Made by a program: the position numbers and the translations under genes. Shown here piece by piece: positions 15,381 to 23,693 of a stretch of DNA of 54,668 bases (positions within the stretch are counted from its first letter, which is position 1; the number at the start of each line of letters is the position of its first letter). Source of the stretch: DASWIG01 sp965371445 (lineage in GTDB: Bacteria > Acidobacteriota > Thermoanaerobaculia > Multivoradales > J023); NCBI GenBank assembly GCA_965371445.1, contig CBDUYN010000051.1, positions 1-54,668 of the forward strand, read 5' to 3'. The notes beneath the pieces were generated by a model. The model was given only the letters and a program-made list of their open reading frames with translations, had not been told where the DNA came from and made no database searches.

Positions 15381-15665
15381 GGTTACCTCCTCGGTTTGCG
15401 TTGCACCCTTCAAACGCGGCAAGGGGGTGGGAAGTTACATTCCGGATCGACTTTTTCCGCCGAAGCTCCGGCGAGGCCGCCGCCGCGGCGGTCTCCTGGC
15501 GGCTGTGGGCCGGCGGCGGCGGAGCGAAATCCATCCCCAAGGCCCCTACCGTTGGCGGGGGGTTCTCTGTTAGCTTGAAGGGTCCCGAAACGCCACTGGC
15601 CGCCGGTTCAGCCCCCCCGACCCCAAGAACGAGCAGGCGCGGAAGACGGCGATAGGGGAGCCGGC

Positions 15666-17210
15666 ATGGCCGAGACACCGACTGCTTCGACCTTTGATCG
15701 CAGGATCATCGAAGGCCCGATTCACTCCGCGGTCTGGAGAATCGCCTGGCCGACGCTCTTCACCAATCTTGTCGCGGGGCTCCAGGGGGTGGTCGACCAG
15801 GCGGTCGTCGGGCACTACATCGGCTACCACGGCAACGCCGCCCTCGGTGTCAGCTGGCAGGTCTTCATCGTCCTCGTGGTCTTCGTGACCTCGGTGTCGA
15901 CGGGCATGGGGGTGCTGGTGACCCGCTTCGCCGGTGCGGGCGAGGTCCGCAAGATCAACCGCGTCCTCTACCAGGCTTTCCTGGTCACCAGCTTTCTGGC
16001 CTTCGCCGTCTTCGCCCCCGTGGGCTACTTCGCCTCTCCCATCCTCCTCGACATGGTCAAGGCCGCCCCCGAGGTCCAGGCAGAAGCCCTGCCCTACCTG
16101 CGGACGCTGTTCCTCTTCAGCTGGGGCCAGCTAATCTTCTTCGTCCTTGGAGGTGTGCTTCGCGCCACGGGCGACGCCCTGACCCCCATGCGTCTGGGAT
16201 TTGCCATGACCGCGATGAACCTGGTGCTTTCCGTGATCTTCGTCCGTGGCTTCGGCTTCATCCCGGCCTTTGGAACCCTGGGTGCCGCGATCGGCACCGC
16301 CGCCGCCCACGCCGTCATCTCGGTGATCGGGATCGTGATGATCCTACGGGGCAAGATGGTCGTGGGCTTCGACCTCGACTCGGGGCTCAGGCCCGACTGG
16401 AAGATCATCGCCGCGCTGCTACGCTTCGGCCTGCCCACCGGATTCCAGGGGATCGCCATCAACCTCGGCAGTGCCATGCTGATCCGATTCGTGGGGTCGC
16501 TGCCGATGAGCGCCGAGGCCCAGGCCGCTTACACCGTCGCTTACGGACAGCTGTTCTCCTTGGTCAATTGGGCGGGCATCGCCGTCATGGGCGCCGCGGC
16601 TACCGTGGCGGGGCAGAACCTCGGCGCCAAGAGGTCCGACCGCGCCGCCCGTGCACCGATCTCCGCGTCGCTTGTCGGCCTCTTCATCACCATCCCGCTG
16701 GGACTCTCCTTCCTGCTGATACCCCACCGTCTTCTGGCCGTCTTTGGGATCGAAGACCCCAGGGTCCTTGCGATCGGTGAGCAGCTGCTTGCCTTCATGA
16801 GCGTCTCCACCGTCTTTCTCATCGTCTCCCTCTGCTTTACCGGAGCCCTCCAGGGCACGGGCGACACCCGGAGCCCGCTCGTGGTCACCCTGATCGCCCA
16901 GTTGGCCCTGCCGCTGGGGCTTTGCACCCTCTTCCAGCTGACCACGGGCCTTACCTCGGGCAAGATCTGGCTGGCGCTGGTCATCGGCCACTTCATGCGG
17001 TGCGTGCTCTCGATCTACTTCTTCCAGCGGGGCCGCTGGCGCCTGATTCAGGTAGAGGTGAGCGACAACTTCGGCGTCCACGCGGGGCTCAAACGCCCCT
17101 CGCGTTCGCATTCTTCAGAGGAATCGGCTATAATGCCCTCCGGTAGCGTCGATGGCGACGAAGAAGAAGAAGGAGGTAGACGACTTGAATCCGGCGCGAA
17201 AGGCTCTTGA
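15666..17210 (+). CDS. MATE family efflux transporter (second copy)
   Basis: A 514-residue multispanning protein of the MatE family. The N-terminal half carries AWPTLFTNLVAGLQGVVDQAVVGHYIG and the second half GIAVMGAAATVAGQNLGAKRSDRA, the paired helix starts of the fold. It is more like the broad DinF/MATE branch than the first copy at 3231, with which it shares the family pattern but little else. The start follows AGGGGAGCCGGC. The last 60 residues (after about SDNFG) are polar and unlike MATE proteins. They contain the promoter of the next gene and overlap it, so the functional end may lie earlier. Confidence 0.88.
   Translation: MAETPTASTFDRRIIEGPIHSAVWRIAWPTLFTNLVAGLQGVVDQAVVGHYIGYHGNAALGVSWQVFIVLVVFVTSVSTGMGVLVTRFAGAGEVRKINRVLYQAFLVTSFLAFAVFAPVGYFASPILLDMVKAAPEVQAEALPYLRTLFLFSWGQLIFFVLGGVLRATGDALTPMRLGFAMTAMNLVLSVIFVRGFGFIPAFGTLGAAIGTAAAHAVISVIGIVMILRGKMVVGFDLDSGLRPDWKIIAALLRFGLPTGFQGIAINLGSAMLIRFVGSLPMSAEAQAAYTVAYGQLFSLVNWAGIAVMGAAATVAGQNLGAKRSDRAARAPISASLVGLFITIPLGLSFLLIPHRLLAVFGIEDPRVLAIGEQLLAFMSVSTVFLIVSLCFTGALQGTGDTRSPLVVTLIAQLALPLGLCTLFQLTTGLTSGKIWLALVIGHFMRCVLSIYFFQRGRWRLIQVEVSDNFGVHAGLKRPSRSHSSEESAIMPSGSVDGDEEEEGGRRLESGAKGS
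17105..17134 (+). promoter_or_regulatory. Predicted sigma70-type promoter for the HTH-TPR regulator
   Basis: A perfect -10 TATAAT (17129-17134) lies 18 bases from TTCGCA (17105-17110, four of six matches to TTGACA). It falls within the last codons of the MATE frame and about 50 bases before the TTG start at 17185, so the regulator is probably transcribed independently. Confidence 0.6.
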
Positions 17211-18903
17211 GACCGCAGCACGGCCCACCCTGGAGCGAATCGAGGCCGACCGGTCCAACGCTCCGTCGCTGATCCAGTCCGTCCTCGCCCACCTTGCAGG
17301 GCACCTCTTCGACCCGGACCTCGACGTCAACCAGCTCCGCCGGGCCTGCGGCATCCGCGACAACTCCCTACCGATCTACTTCCACGAAGCCGTCGGAGCC
17401 CCTCCGTCCACCTACATCGAAGACTGCCGCCTGGAGGTCGCCAGCCGTCTGCTCGCCTCCTCCAGGCTCAAGATCTGGCAGATCGCCCAGGTCATCGGCT
17501 ATTCGACCCTGCAGGTCTTCAGCCGAGCCTTCACGCGCTGGTCGGGCGGCCAGAATCCTTCCTCCTTCCGCCGTGAGGCCCGTCAAGCCCAGGCGACCGG
17601 CTCGCCGGTCGACGTCCCGCGCACGAAGTCCGGCTCGCCCCCGGCGGTCGCTCCGGACTCCGAGCAAGTGCTCTCGCGAGCGATCGAGGGCGGCCTGAGC
17701 CAGGAGGAGGCCGACGATCTGGCCCGTCTCCTCGTCAAGCTCTACCCCAAGACTTTCGGCACGGCTACGGCGCCCCCGGACGGTCCGGAGCCGGCCGTCA
17801 TCGATCGAACGGAGCTCGAACGCTTTTACGCGGAGGAAGGAGTGTGGAAAAGCGTCCGGGATCTTCCTTTCGACGAGGCGCAGGCGGTGGTGCGAAGCTA
17901 CGGCTTTTCCTCGACGGCTCTTTTCGACCTGCTCGTGGCGAAGTCGCAGAAGCAAGGCCGACGCGACCGGAAGCGTGGGATCGAATTGGCGGAGCTCGCG
18001 CTGGAAAGCGCCGAGGCGAGCGCGACGGCGCTCGGCGAGCGGATCTGGGAACAGCGGGCCATGGGCGAAGCCTGGGTCGGGAACCAGAAACGCCTCGCCC
18101 TGGACTTCCTCGGTGCCGAGGCAGCGTTCGAGCGCGCAACCGAGGCGCTGTCCCTCGCCAAGAGCGGCGAAGACTGTCTTGCCGCGGGCCTCGTCTATGG
18201 CTTGAAGGGCTCGTTACGGACCTTTCAGGGCCGATACGATCCGGCCATGGATCTGACGGACCGGAGCTTGAAGATCTTCCGTAGGATCGGTGATCGCCGC
18301 GAGGAAGCCATCCAGCTGATCCAAAGAGCCACCGTGGCCACCTACTCCGGCCTCCCGGAAAAGGCGGTTTCGGATTACGCAGCCGCACTTGAAATCGCCG
18401 ACGAGCTCAAGGCCGAAGACCTGGCTCTGATGATCTGGATCAGTCAGGCCTCCCTCTTGGCCAACATGGGATGCTACGAGCGCGCCGAAGCGCTCTTGGC
18501 GTCGGTCGACAGACGTCTGAGTCAACAGGTGAATCCCTTGTTGCTGCATCAAGTAGAATCTATAGAGGGTATGGTCGAGCACGGTTACGGGAGACTTGAG
18601 TCGGCCGAAGCCAAATACCTCGCGGCTCGCTCCGGGTTCGACGATCTCGACGCGCCGTTCTATTCTGCCTTCGTCTCTCTCGACATCTCCATACTGTACT
18701 GTGAGGTGAACCGCTTCTCTGAAGCGATCCCTATTTGTGCGGAAATCGTCTCCTTCTTCGAATCGTTGACGCTCGGCGAAGAAGCGCTGATGAGCCTGTG
18801 CCTGCTCAAGGACGCCCTGGCTCGCAGAGATGTCACGACCAGCATCCTGCGAGAGCTTCAAACGCTCCTGTTGGCGGATCCTTTGGTCGAAATCTCGCAG
18901 TAG
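17185..18903 (+). CDS. AraC-type HTH protein with C-terminal TPR-like repeats
   Basis: A 572-residue putative regulator. Residues about 35-125 form a double helix-turn-helix of AraC type: NQLRRACGIRDNSLPIYF, then LKIWQIAQVIGYSTLQVFSRAF. A linker follows, and then about 330 residues of helical hairpins with TPR character (for example QRATVATYSGLPEKAVSDYAAAL). An HTH placed before TPRs is unusual for AraC proteins, which carry the HTH at the C-terminus, and recalls peptide-sensing HTH-TPR regulators. I chose TTG 17185, since AGGAGGT ends seven bases before it; ATG 17152 is the alternative and adds a Lys-rich tail. A tiny ORF faces it at 18974-19033. Confidence 0.7.
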   Translation: MNPARKALETAARPTLERIEADRSNAPSLIQSVLAHLAGHLFDPDLDVNQLRRACGIRDNSLPIYFHEAVGAPPSTYIEDCRLEVASRLLASSRLKIWQIAQVIGYSTLQVFSRAFTRWSGGQNPSSFRREARQAQATGSPVDVPRTKSGSPPAVAPDSEQVLSRAIEGGLSQEEADDLARLLVKLYPKTFGTATAPPDGPEPAVIDRTELERFYAEEGVWKSVRDLPFDEAQAVVRSYGFSSTALFDLLVAKSQKQGRRDRKRGIELAELALESAEASATALGERIWEQRAMGEAWVGNQKRLALDFLGAEAAFERATEALSLAKSGEDCLAAGLVYGLKGSLRTFQGRYDPAMDLTDRSLKIFRRIGDRREEAIQLIQRATVATYSGLPEKAVSDYAAALEIADELKAEDLALMIWISQASLLANMGCYERAEALLASVDRRLSQQVNPLLLHQVESIEGMVEHGYGRLESAEAKYLAARSGFDDLDAPFYSAFVSLDISILYCEVNRFSEAIPICAEIVSFFESLTLGEEALMSLCLLKDALARRDVTTSILRELQTLLLADPLVEISQ

Positions 18904-18936
18904 CCGAAGTCAGCCGCCGGGGCGGAAGAGGTAGTC

Positions 18937-18959
18937 GGAGCCGGGTGCGACCCGGCTCC
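18937..18959. terminator. Perfect stem-loop between convergent units
   Basis: GGAGCCGGGT (18937-18946) pairs with ACCCGGCTCC (18950-18959) around a three-base GCG loop. It is 33 bases past the stop of the HTH-TPR gene and 15 bases past the stop of the small opposing ORF, so it could terminate both. No T-run is present. Confidence 0.45.
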
Positions 18960-18973
18960 GGCGGGGGTGGAGC

Positions 18974-19033
18974 TCATCCTCGGGGGTCGACCCCAAGGCG
19001 GCTGCCTGCGCGAAGGCCGGACTTAGTCTCCAT
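18974..19033 (-). CDS. Possible 19-residue peptide
   Basis: A short ORF, METKSGLRAGSRLGVDPRG, has a good ribosome binding site (AAGGAGAG, five bases before ATG 19033). A perfect stem-loop follows its stop. It faces the HTH-TPR regulator tail to tail. There is no signal peptide and I know no family. A +1 shift after residue 17 would keep a frame open to 18910 (ending DYLFRPGG), so this may instead be the head of a frameshifted protein of about 40 residues. Judged on the start signal alone. Confidence 0.25.
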   Translation of the reverse strand: METKSGLRAGSRLGVDPRG

Positions 19034-19356
19034 GGTGCTCTCCTTGGTCTGTGGCACGGTGTGCCTGTGAATGGTTGGACACATAGTCCCCAAAATCGTC
19101 GAACCCGGAGGCCAGGCGGCGCCTCCAAGGTCGTAGGTTGCTCCAGCGTGAGGGTCATTCGGTCACATCCCGCCGTAGGAGATGAATCTGAAGCCAGGCC
19201 ATCGCGGCCGAAGACCGGTGACTACTCGCCCAAAGAGAAGACTACTCCGATCCAGGCAAAAAGCTAAGGGGAATTGCTAAAAAATACCGACCGGCCGGTA
19301 GGAATTCCATGGAACCGCGCCTCCGGCCGTGTCTGGCGGCACGTAGCCAGCAGCCC
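19034..19356. other. Intergenic spacer with one palindromic site
   Basis: No credible coding frame was found in these 323 bases. TACCGACCGGCCGGTA (19285-19300) is a 16-base dyad matching at all but two symmetric pairs and resembles a TetR-family operator. No tetR gene lies in the window. An EcoRI-like GGAATTCC follows at 19301. Confidence 0.35.
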
Positions 19357-20031
19357 CTAGGGGCTGTCGGCGGGCTCGAGGCGCACCGTATGGCCGGCCA
19401 AGCGGACAACGACGGGGCCGTTGAGCTCGGTGAGCTCGGCGAGCTCCACCTCCTCGGCCACCAGCTCGGCCCACATCGGGGAGGTGGCGGAGAGGATGAC
19501 GTCGACGGCCGCGGGATCGGCCCCCTCCTCGACCCACAGCGTCTCCCCGCCTCGATCCCCCCCGGGGGACGGGGCGTCGACGAGGTAGAAAGTCCGCCCG
19601 GCGATGACCTGCTGCGCCGTCGCTTCGGCTGGCGCCAGGTCCTCGAAGATCACCGGAATCGTGGCGTTCTGGTGCCTCTCTACCGCCTGCGCAAAGAGGA
19701 GCACGATGACGGCGAGGGCGATCGTCAGGGCAAAGAGAAAGAAGATCGGGGACTGCCGCTGGACGTTGTCCAGCTGTTGCTCGATCCGGTCGAGGAGCCC
19801 CTGCTCCTCGCCGGCCAGGGCGACGCGCCGGGCGACCACCTGGTTGAGGGTCGGCGGCGGTGCCATGCGCTCCAGGTGATGGAGGGTGGAGACGACGTTG
19901 CGCATGCCCTGGAGGCGCGCCCGGCAGCTGCCGCAGGCCTCGACGTGCTCCTCGAGGCGGCTCGCCTCGCTCGGGGTCAGCTCCTCGTCGAGGTAGGCCG
20001 AGAGCATCTCGACGGTGGCATGGGCGCTCAT
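19357..20031 (-). CDS. Anti-sigma factor with zf-HC2 domain
   Basis: A 224-residue membrane protein. The N-terminus has the zinc-binding anti-sigma pattern (AYLDEELTPSEASRLEEHVEACGSCR, with His and CxxC). One membrane helix (FFLFALTIALAVIVLLFA, about residues 98-115) is followed by a periplasmic tail of about 110 residues. It should hold the ECF sigma factor encoded just upstream at the inner membrane and release it on an envelope signal. The start codon overlaps the sigma-factor stop (ATGA at 20031-20028). A divergent copy of the GC-rich repeat (19541-19573) lies in the periplasmic domain and encodes SPGGDRGGE. Confidence 0.88.
   Translation of the reverse strand: MSAHATVEMLSAYLDEELTPSEASRLEEHVEACGSCRARLQGMRNVVSTLHHLERMAPPPTLNQVVARRVALAGEEQGLLDRIEQQLDNVQRQSPIFFLFALTIALAVIVLLFAQAVERHQNATIPVIFEDLAPAEATAQQVIAGRTFYLVDAPSPGGDRGGETLWVEEGADPAAVDVILSATSPMWAELVAEEVELAELTELNGPVVVRLAGHTVRLEPADSP
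19541..19573 (+). repeat. GC-rich dispersed repeat, copy 4 (divergent)
   Basis: GTCTCCCCGCCTCGATCCC then CCCCGGGGGACGG. It matches the layout of copies 1-3 (C-run, CTC, C-run, then GGGGACGG) with about six differences. It sits antisense within the anti-sigma gene. Confidence 0.4.
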
Positions 20032-20672
20032 GGCGTCGCCTCCAGCGCTCCGCGCAGCTGGTCGCGTCCGCGGGCGATGCGCGAGCGGACGGTCCCGATG
20101 CGCACGCCGAGGATTTCGGCGATCTCTTCGTAGCTCAGCTCTTCGAGGTCGCGGAGCACCACGGCCTCCCGGAAGACCGGCTTGACCCTGGTGAGGGCAC
20201 GGTTGACCCGGCGCTGGGCGTCGTGGGCGAGGGCATGCTCCTCGGGCCCACGGCTGGTGTCGATCAGTTGCACGCCGCCGGTCTCCTCGTCGTAGTCCTC
20301 GGTGATGGGCAGGATGAACCAGCGCCGCCGGTGAAGGCGGCTGCGGCAGTGGTTCAACGCCACGCGGTAGATCCAGGTCTTCAAGGTCGATCGGCCGTTG
20401 AAGCGGCCCAGGTGCCGGAACACGCGGACGAAGATCTCCTGGGTCATGTCTTCGGCCCGTTCGACGGAACCGGCCATCCGCAGCGCCAGATTGTAGATCA
20501 TGTCGCGGTATCGCCCGTAGACCTCGTCGAAGGCTTCGGGGTCGCCGTAGAGGTGGCGCTGTGCGAGGTCGAGGTCCGGATTCGAGCTGTAGCTCGCCGG
20601 TGTCTCGACCGCGGCGCCCTTTGGGGCGCCCCCCGGGCCGTTCGATCTCGAGAGTGCCTCCATCTGACCCAT
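20028..20672 (-). CDS. ECF (RpoE-like) RNA polymerase sigma factor
   Basis: A 214-residue ECF sigma factor. Region 2 holds YRDMIYNLALRMAGSVERAEDMTQEIFVRVF and TLKTWIYRVALNHCRSRLH (core binding, -10 recognition). Region 4 holds REAVVLRDLEELSYEEIAEILGVRIGTVRSRIARGRDQL (-35 recognition HTH). It directs envelope-stress or similar regulons under control of the membrane anti-sigma factor encoded immediately downstream with overlapping codons. The start is ATG 20672 or ATG 20663. The first 35 residues are a low-complexity extension. Confidence 0.9.
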   Translation of the reverse strand: MGQMEALSRSNGPGGAPKGAAVETPASYSSNPDLDLAQRHLYGDPEAFDEVYGRYRDMIYNLALRMAGSVERAEDMTQEIFVRVFRHLGRFNGRSTLKTWIYRVALNHCRSRLHRRRWFILPITEDYDEETGGVQLIDTSRGPEEHALAHDAQRRVNRALTRVKPVFREAVVLRDLEELSYEEIAEILGVRIGTVRSRIARGRDQLRGALEATP

Positions 20673-20789
20673 TCTATCGCCTGACCGGCGTCATGCCCTT
20701 CTCTCCTCGCGGGGACCCACGAGGGCCACTCGCAACATCTGGATTAGACCCCCTCGACGGCTCGCGGGTTCCCGGACGCCCTTGCGCCC

Positions 20790-21770
20790 CTAACCTTCAG
20801 TTGCGTCCTCTGGGCGGATGGCCTCGTATTCCCCCTCGGAAAAGACGATTGCCAGCTCGACACGCCTGTTCCGTTGCCGGGACTCGGGATCCGATCCCTC
20901 GACGAGCGGCGAGCTCTTGCCGAACCCTCTCATCGACATGACGGTCGGATCCACTCCCGCCTCCGCCAGGTAGCGGCTCACGGTCTCCGCACGCCTTTCC
21001 GACAGCGTCTGGTTGTACTCGACCGTTCCCACGTCGTCGGTGTGGCCGAAGATCTGGACGCTGTAGTCCTCGAAGGTGAGCAGCACTCCGGCGATGCGGC
21101 TCAAGATCTCCCGATTCCGGGGCCGCAGGTCGCTCTTGTCGAAGTCGAACTCGACCTGGCTGCTGTCGAGCGTCATCACGAGGCCGAGGGCGGTGCGGCG
21201 CGTGTCGGCGATTCGGCCGAGAGCGTTTTGCAGCCGGTCGAGCTCTCCCTCCATCCGCTGGCGGATCTTCTCGACCTCGGTCTGGGCCCGGCGCGCCTCC
21301 AGCCGGGCTTGCTCCGCCTCGACGGTGGCTTCGACGCTGCGCGTCTCGGCGGCGGCCTGCTGCCGTTCGGCGAAGGCCCGCTCCTCTTCGGCGGCTTTGC
21401 GGGCTTGCTCCGCCTCCAGCCGGGCCGCCGTCGCCTCTTCTTGGAGCTGCTCGGCGTGCTGACGAGCCGCGCTTGCTTCCTGGGCCTGGGTGGCGCTCTG
21501 TTCCGCCTGTGCAGCGGCCTCGCTGGCCTGTTTCGCGGCCTCGTCGGCCGCTTGCTCGGCGAGGTCCGCCTTCGCCTCGGCCTCCGCTGCCCGGTCCTCG
21601 GCCTCTCTCGCGCGGTCTTCGGCCTCGGCCAAACGGCCGGTCAGGTCTTCGACCTGACCGCCCAGCCCGGAGATCTCCTCGCTTAGACGATTCATCTGCT
21701 GCCAGGCGAAGAACGCCCCGGCAACGATCAGCAGAATCAAGAGGACGACAACGATCGTGAGATTTCTCAT
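20790..21770 (-). CDS. OmpA-family protein with long coiled coil
   Basis: A 326-residue envelope protein. A single N-terminal membrane helix (IVVVLLILLIVAGAFFAW) is followed by about 150 residues of Ala/Glu/Gln-rich coiled coil. A C-terminal OmpA-like peptidoglycan-binding domain carries VQIFGHTDDVG, NQTLSERRAETVSRYL and SRQRNRRVEL, the residues that hold diaminopimelate. It resembles a Pal- or MotB-like anchor rather than a beta-barrel. I set the start at ATG 21770 (MRNLTI); the frame open to 21908 would run into the NtrC gene. The upstream regulator gene is only 40 bases away, so the two may be cotranscribed. Confidence 0.85.
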   Translation of the reverse strand: MRNLTIVVVLLILLIVAGAFFAWQQMNRLSEEISGLGGQVEDLTGRLAEAEDRAREAEDRAAEAEAKADLAEQAADEAAKQASEAAAQAEQSATQAQEASAARQHAEQLQEEATAARLEAEQARKAAEEERAFAERQQAAAETRSVEATVEAEQARLEARRAQTEVEKIRQRMEGELDRLQNALGRIADTRRTALGLVMTLDSSQVEFDFDKSDLRPRNREILSRIAGVLLTFEDYSVQIFGHTDDVGTVEYNQTLSERRAETVSRYLAEAGVDPTVMSMRGFGKSSPLVEGSDPESRQRNRRVELAIVFSEGEYEAIRPEDATEG

Positions 21771-21810
21771 GGGAAGCTCTCCTATGGCCGGAACCCTCAC
21801 CGTGGGTTCA

Positions 21811-23223
21811 TTATAGGGCCGCGGCCCGGAAGCTTCGCGGATCGATCTCGAGCTGCCGGAGCTTCTTCTGGAGGTTCTGCCGGTAGATGCCGGCGGCCCG
21901 TGCGGCATGGGAGACGTTGCCGCCGTGCTCAGCCAAAAGCGCGCTGAAGTAGCGGCGCTCGAAACGCTCCAGGACCTCCTCCTTGGCGTTCGCGAAGTCG
22001 GCTCCCGGCGTCCAGGCCGTGGTGCCGGCCGGCGCCGCTCCGGCGACGCCGCCGGTCCCCTCGCGGATCTCGGCGGGCAGGTCGTCCAAGCAGACGACCC
22101 CCTCGGAGCAGAAGATCGCCGAGCGTTCCATGGCGTTTCTCAACTCGCGGACGTTCCCCGGCCAGCTGTAGGCCACGAGCGCCCCCGCCGCCTCGGGCGA
22201 GATCTCGACTTGCCCCCGCCCCGCCTCGGCAAGGAACGTCCGGGCCAGCTCCAGGACGTCCTCGCCCCGCTCGCGAAGCGGCGGTAGGGCGATCTCCACC
22301 ACCCGCAGCCGGTAGTAGAGGTCCTCGCGAAAGCTTCCCTCGCGGCAGAGCTCCTCCAGGTCGCGGTGGGTCGCCGCCAGCACCCGGACGTCGACCCGGA
22401 CGAGCTTGCCGCCGCCGAGCGGTTCGACGACCCCGTCCTGGAGGACGCGCAGGAGCTTCGCCTGGGCCGCCGCCGGCATGTCGCCGATCTCGTCGAGGAA
22501 GAGGGTCCCCTGGTGGGCCTCTCGAAACCGTCCCGGACGGTCGCGGTCGGCGCCGGTAAAGGCCCCCTTGCGGTGACCAAAAAGCTCGCTTTCGAGCAGG
22601 CTCTCCGGCACCGCGGCGCAGTTCAGGGCCACGAAGGCTCCGTCATTCGCCGCGCTCAGCTCGTGGATGCGGCGCGCCACGAGCTCCTTGCCGGAGCCGG
22701 TCTCGCCGCGGATCAGCACGCTCGCCGTGGTCGGGCCGACGCGTTCGAGCTCGTCGAAGAGCCGCTTCATGGCCTCGGAGGAGCCGACGAGGCGTCCGGA
22801 GGCTCCGAGGCGTTTGACCTCACGGCGCAGCGCCCGGTTCTCCTGGCGTAGTCGCACACCCTCGAGGGTGCGCTCGACCGCCCAGCGCAGCTCCTCGATC
22901 TCGTAGGGCTTGGCGAGGAAGTCGGCGGCGCCGGCCTGAACGCAGTCGATCGCCGTACGCAGGCTCGAATCGGCGGTGACCATCACCACCGGCGGCGCGG
23001 CGTTCGACTCCAGGATGCGCTCCAGGGTGGCACGTCCGTCGAGGCCCGGCATGCGCAGGTCGAGGAGCACGAGGTCGGCGCCGGAACGCTCCAGCTCCTC
23101 CAGGCACTCGGTGCCGCTCGCGCATTCTGCGTACTCGTAGCGCCGTCCGAGCGCGCGGAGAATCCCACGACGTGCCGCGGGCTCGTCGTCGCAGACCAGG
23201 ATGCGCGCGGATCGAGGTTCCAT
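21811..23223 (-). CDS. NtrC-family sigma54-dependent response regulator
   Basis: A 470-residue regulator. The receiver domain has the acidic pocket (CDDEPAARR), phospho-acceptor Asp55 in LVLLDLRMPG, and the Lys of FLAKPYE. The AAA+ domain has Walker A GETGSGKE, the sigma54-contact loop GAFTGADRDR, Walker B LFLDEIGDM and the arginine-finger FREDLYYRL. A Fis-type HTH ends the protein (NVSHAARAAGIYRQNLQKKL). It activates sigma54 promoters after phosphorylation. No histidine kinase is adjacent, so the partner is elsewhere. All catalytic residues look intact. Confidence 0.93.
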   Translation of the reverse strand: MEPRSARILVCDDEPAARRGILRALGRRYEYAECASGTECLEELERSGADLVLLDLRMPGLDGRATLERILESNAAPPVVMVTADSSLRTAIDCVQAGAADFLAKPYEIEELRWAVERTLEGVRLRQENRALRREVKRLGASGRLVGSSEAMKRLFDELERVGPTTASVLIRGETGSGKELVARRIHELSAANDGAFVALNCAAVPESLLESELFGHRKGAFTGADRDRPGRFREAHQGTLFLDEIGDMPAAAQAKLLRVLQDGVVEPLGGGKLVRVDVRVLAATHRDLEELCREGSFREDLYYRLRVVEIALPPLRERGEDVLELARTFLAEAGRGQVEISPEAAGALVAYSWPGNVRELRNAMERSAIFCSEGVVCLDDLPAEIREGTGGVAGAAPAGTTAWTPGADFANAKEEVLERFERRYFSALLAEHGGNVSHAARAAGIYRQNLQKKLRQLEIDPRSFRAAAL

Positions 23224-23313
23224 TCCTCGAGCTTAGCCGATTTAGAGGCTCGGTTTTTCGGCTCTTACGGTTAGAATGGCCCTTCTCAAGATCAACCCGT
23301 TACGGAGGAATCC

Positions 23314-23658
23314 ATGGAGACGGAGCACACCTTCGACGAGCTCAAGAAAAAGACCGTCGCCCAGCTACGCGAGATCGCCAAGGAGATCGAGCACGACGCG
23401 ATCCACGGCTACACCACGATGCACAAGGAAGATCTGGTGAAGGCGCTCTGCACCGCTCTGGGGATCGAGGCCCACGTCCACCACGAGGTGGTGGGCATCA
23501 ACAAGGCCAAGGTCAAGGCGAAGATCCTGGAGGCCAAGAAAGAGCGCGACCGGATCCTCTCCAGCGGCGAGGCGGGCAAGGAGCGCCGCAAGCAGCTCAA
23601 ATCCGTGCTACGGCGGATCCACAACCTGAAGCGCCGGATCCACAAGGCGACCCACTAA
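23314..23658 (+). CDS. Rho N-terminal (SAP-like) domain protein
   Basis: A 114-residue basic protein. Residues 5-50 match the Rho N-terminal helix-extended-loop-helix fold: FDELKKKTVAQLREIAKEI and TTMHKEDLVKALCTALGI. The C-terminal half is a highly charged helix rich in Lys and Arg (KERRKQLKSVLRRIHNLKRR), suggesting RNA or DNA binding. There is no Rho ATPase, so it is a stand-alone small nucleic-acid-binding protein. The start follows ACGGAGGAATCC. A -10-like TAGAAT lies at 23272-23277. A stem-loop at 23664-23691 ends the unit. Confidence 0.8.
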   Translation: METEHTFDELKKKTVAQLREIAKEIEHDAIHGYTTMHKEDLVKALCTALGIEAHVHHEVVGINKAKVKAKILEAKKERDRILSSGEAGKERRKQLKSVLRRIHNLKRRIHKATH

Positions 23659-23663
23659 GCCTA

Positions 23664-23691
23664 CCCGGGGTGAGCCTCGGCGAACCCCGGG
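23664..23691. terminator. Stem-loop between convergent genes
   Basis: CCCGGGGT (23664-23671) pairs perfectly with ACCCCGGG (23684-23691) around a 12-base loop, filling the 35-base gap between the Rho-N gene and the opposing beta/gamma-crystallin gene. Confidence 0.5.
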
Positions 23692-23693
23692 AG

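Noticed and set aside
19285..19300. Functional TetR operator
   Set aside because: The dyad is close to a TetR-type site, but no TetR gene or promoter is adjacent, so it is only noted inside the spacer entry.
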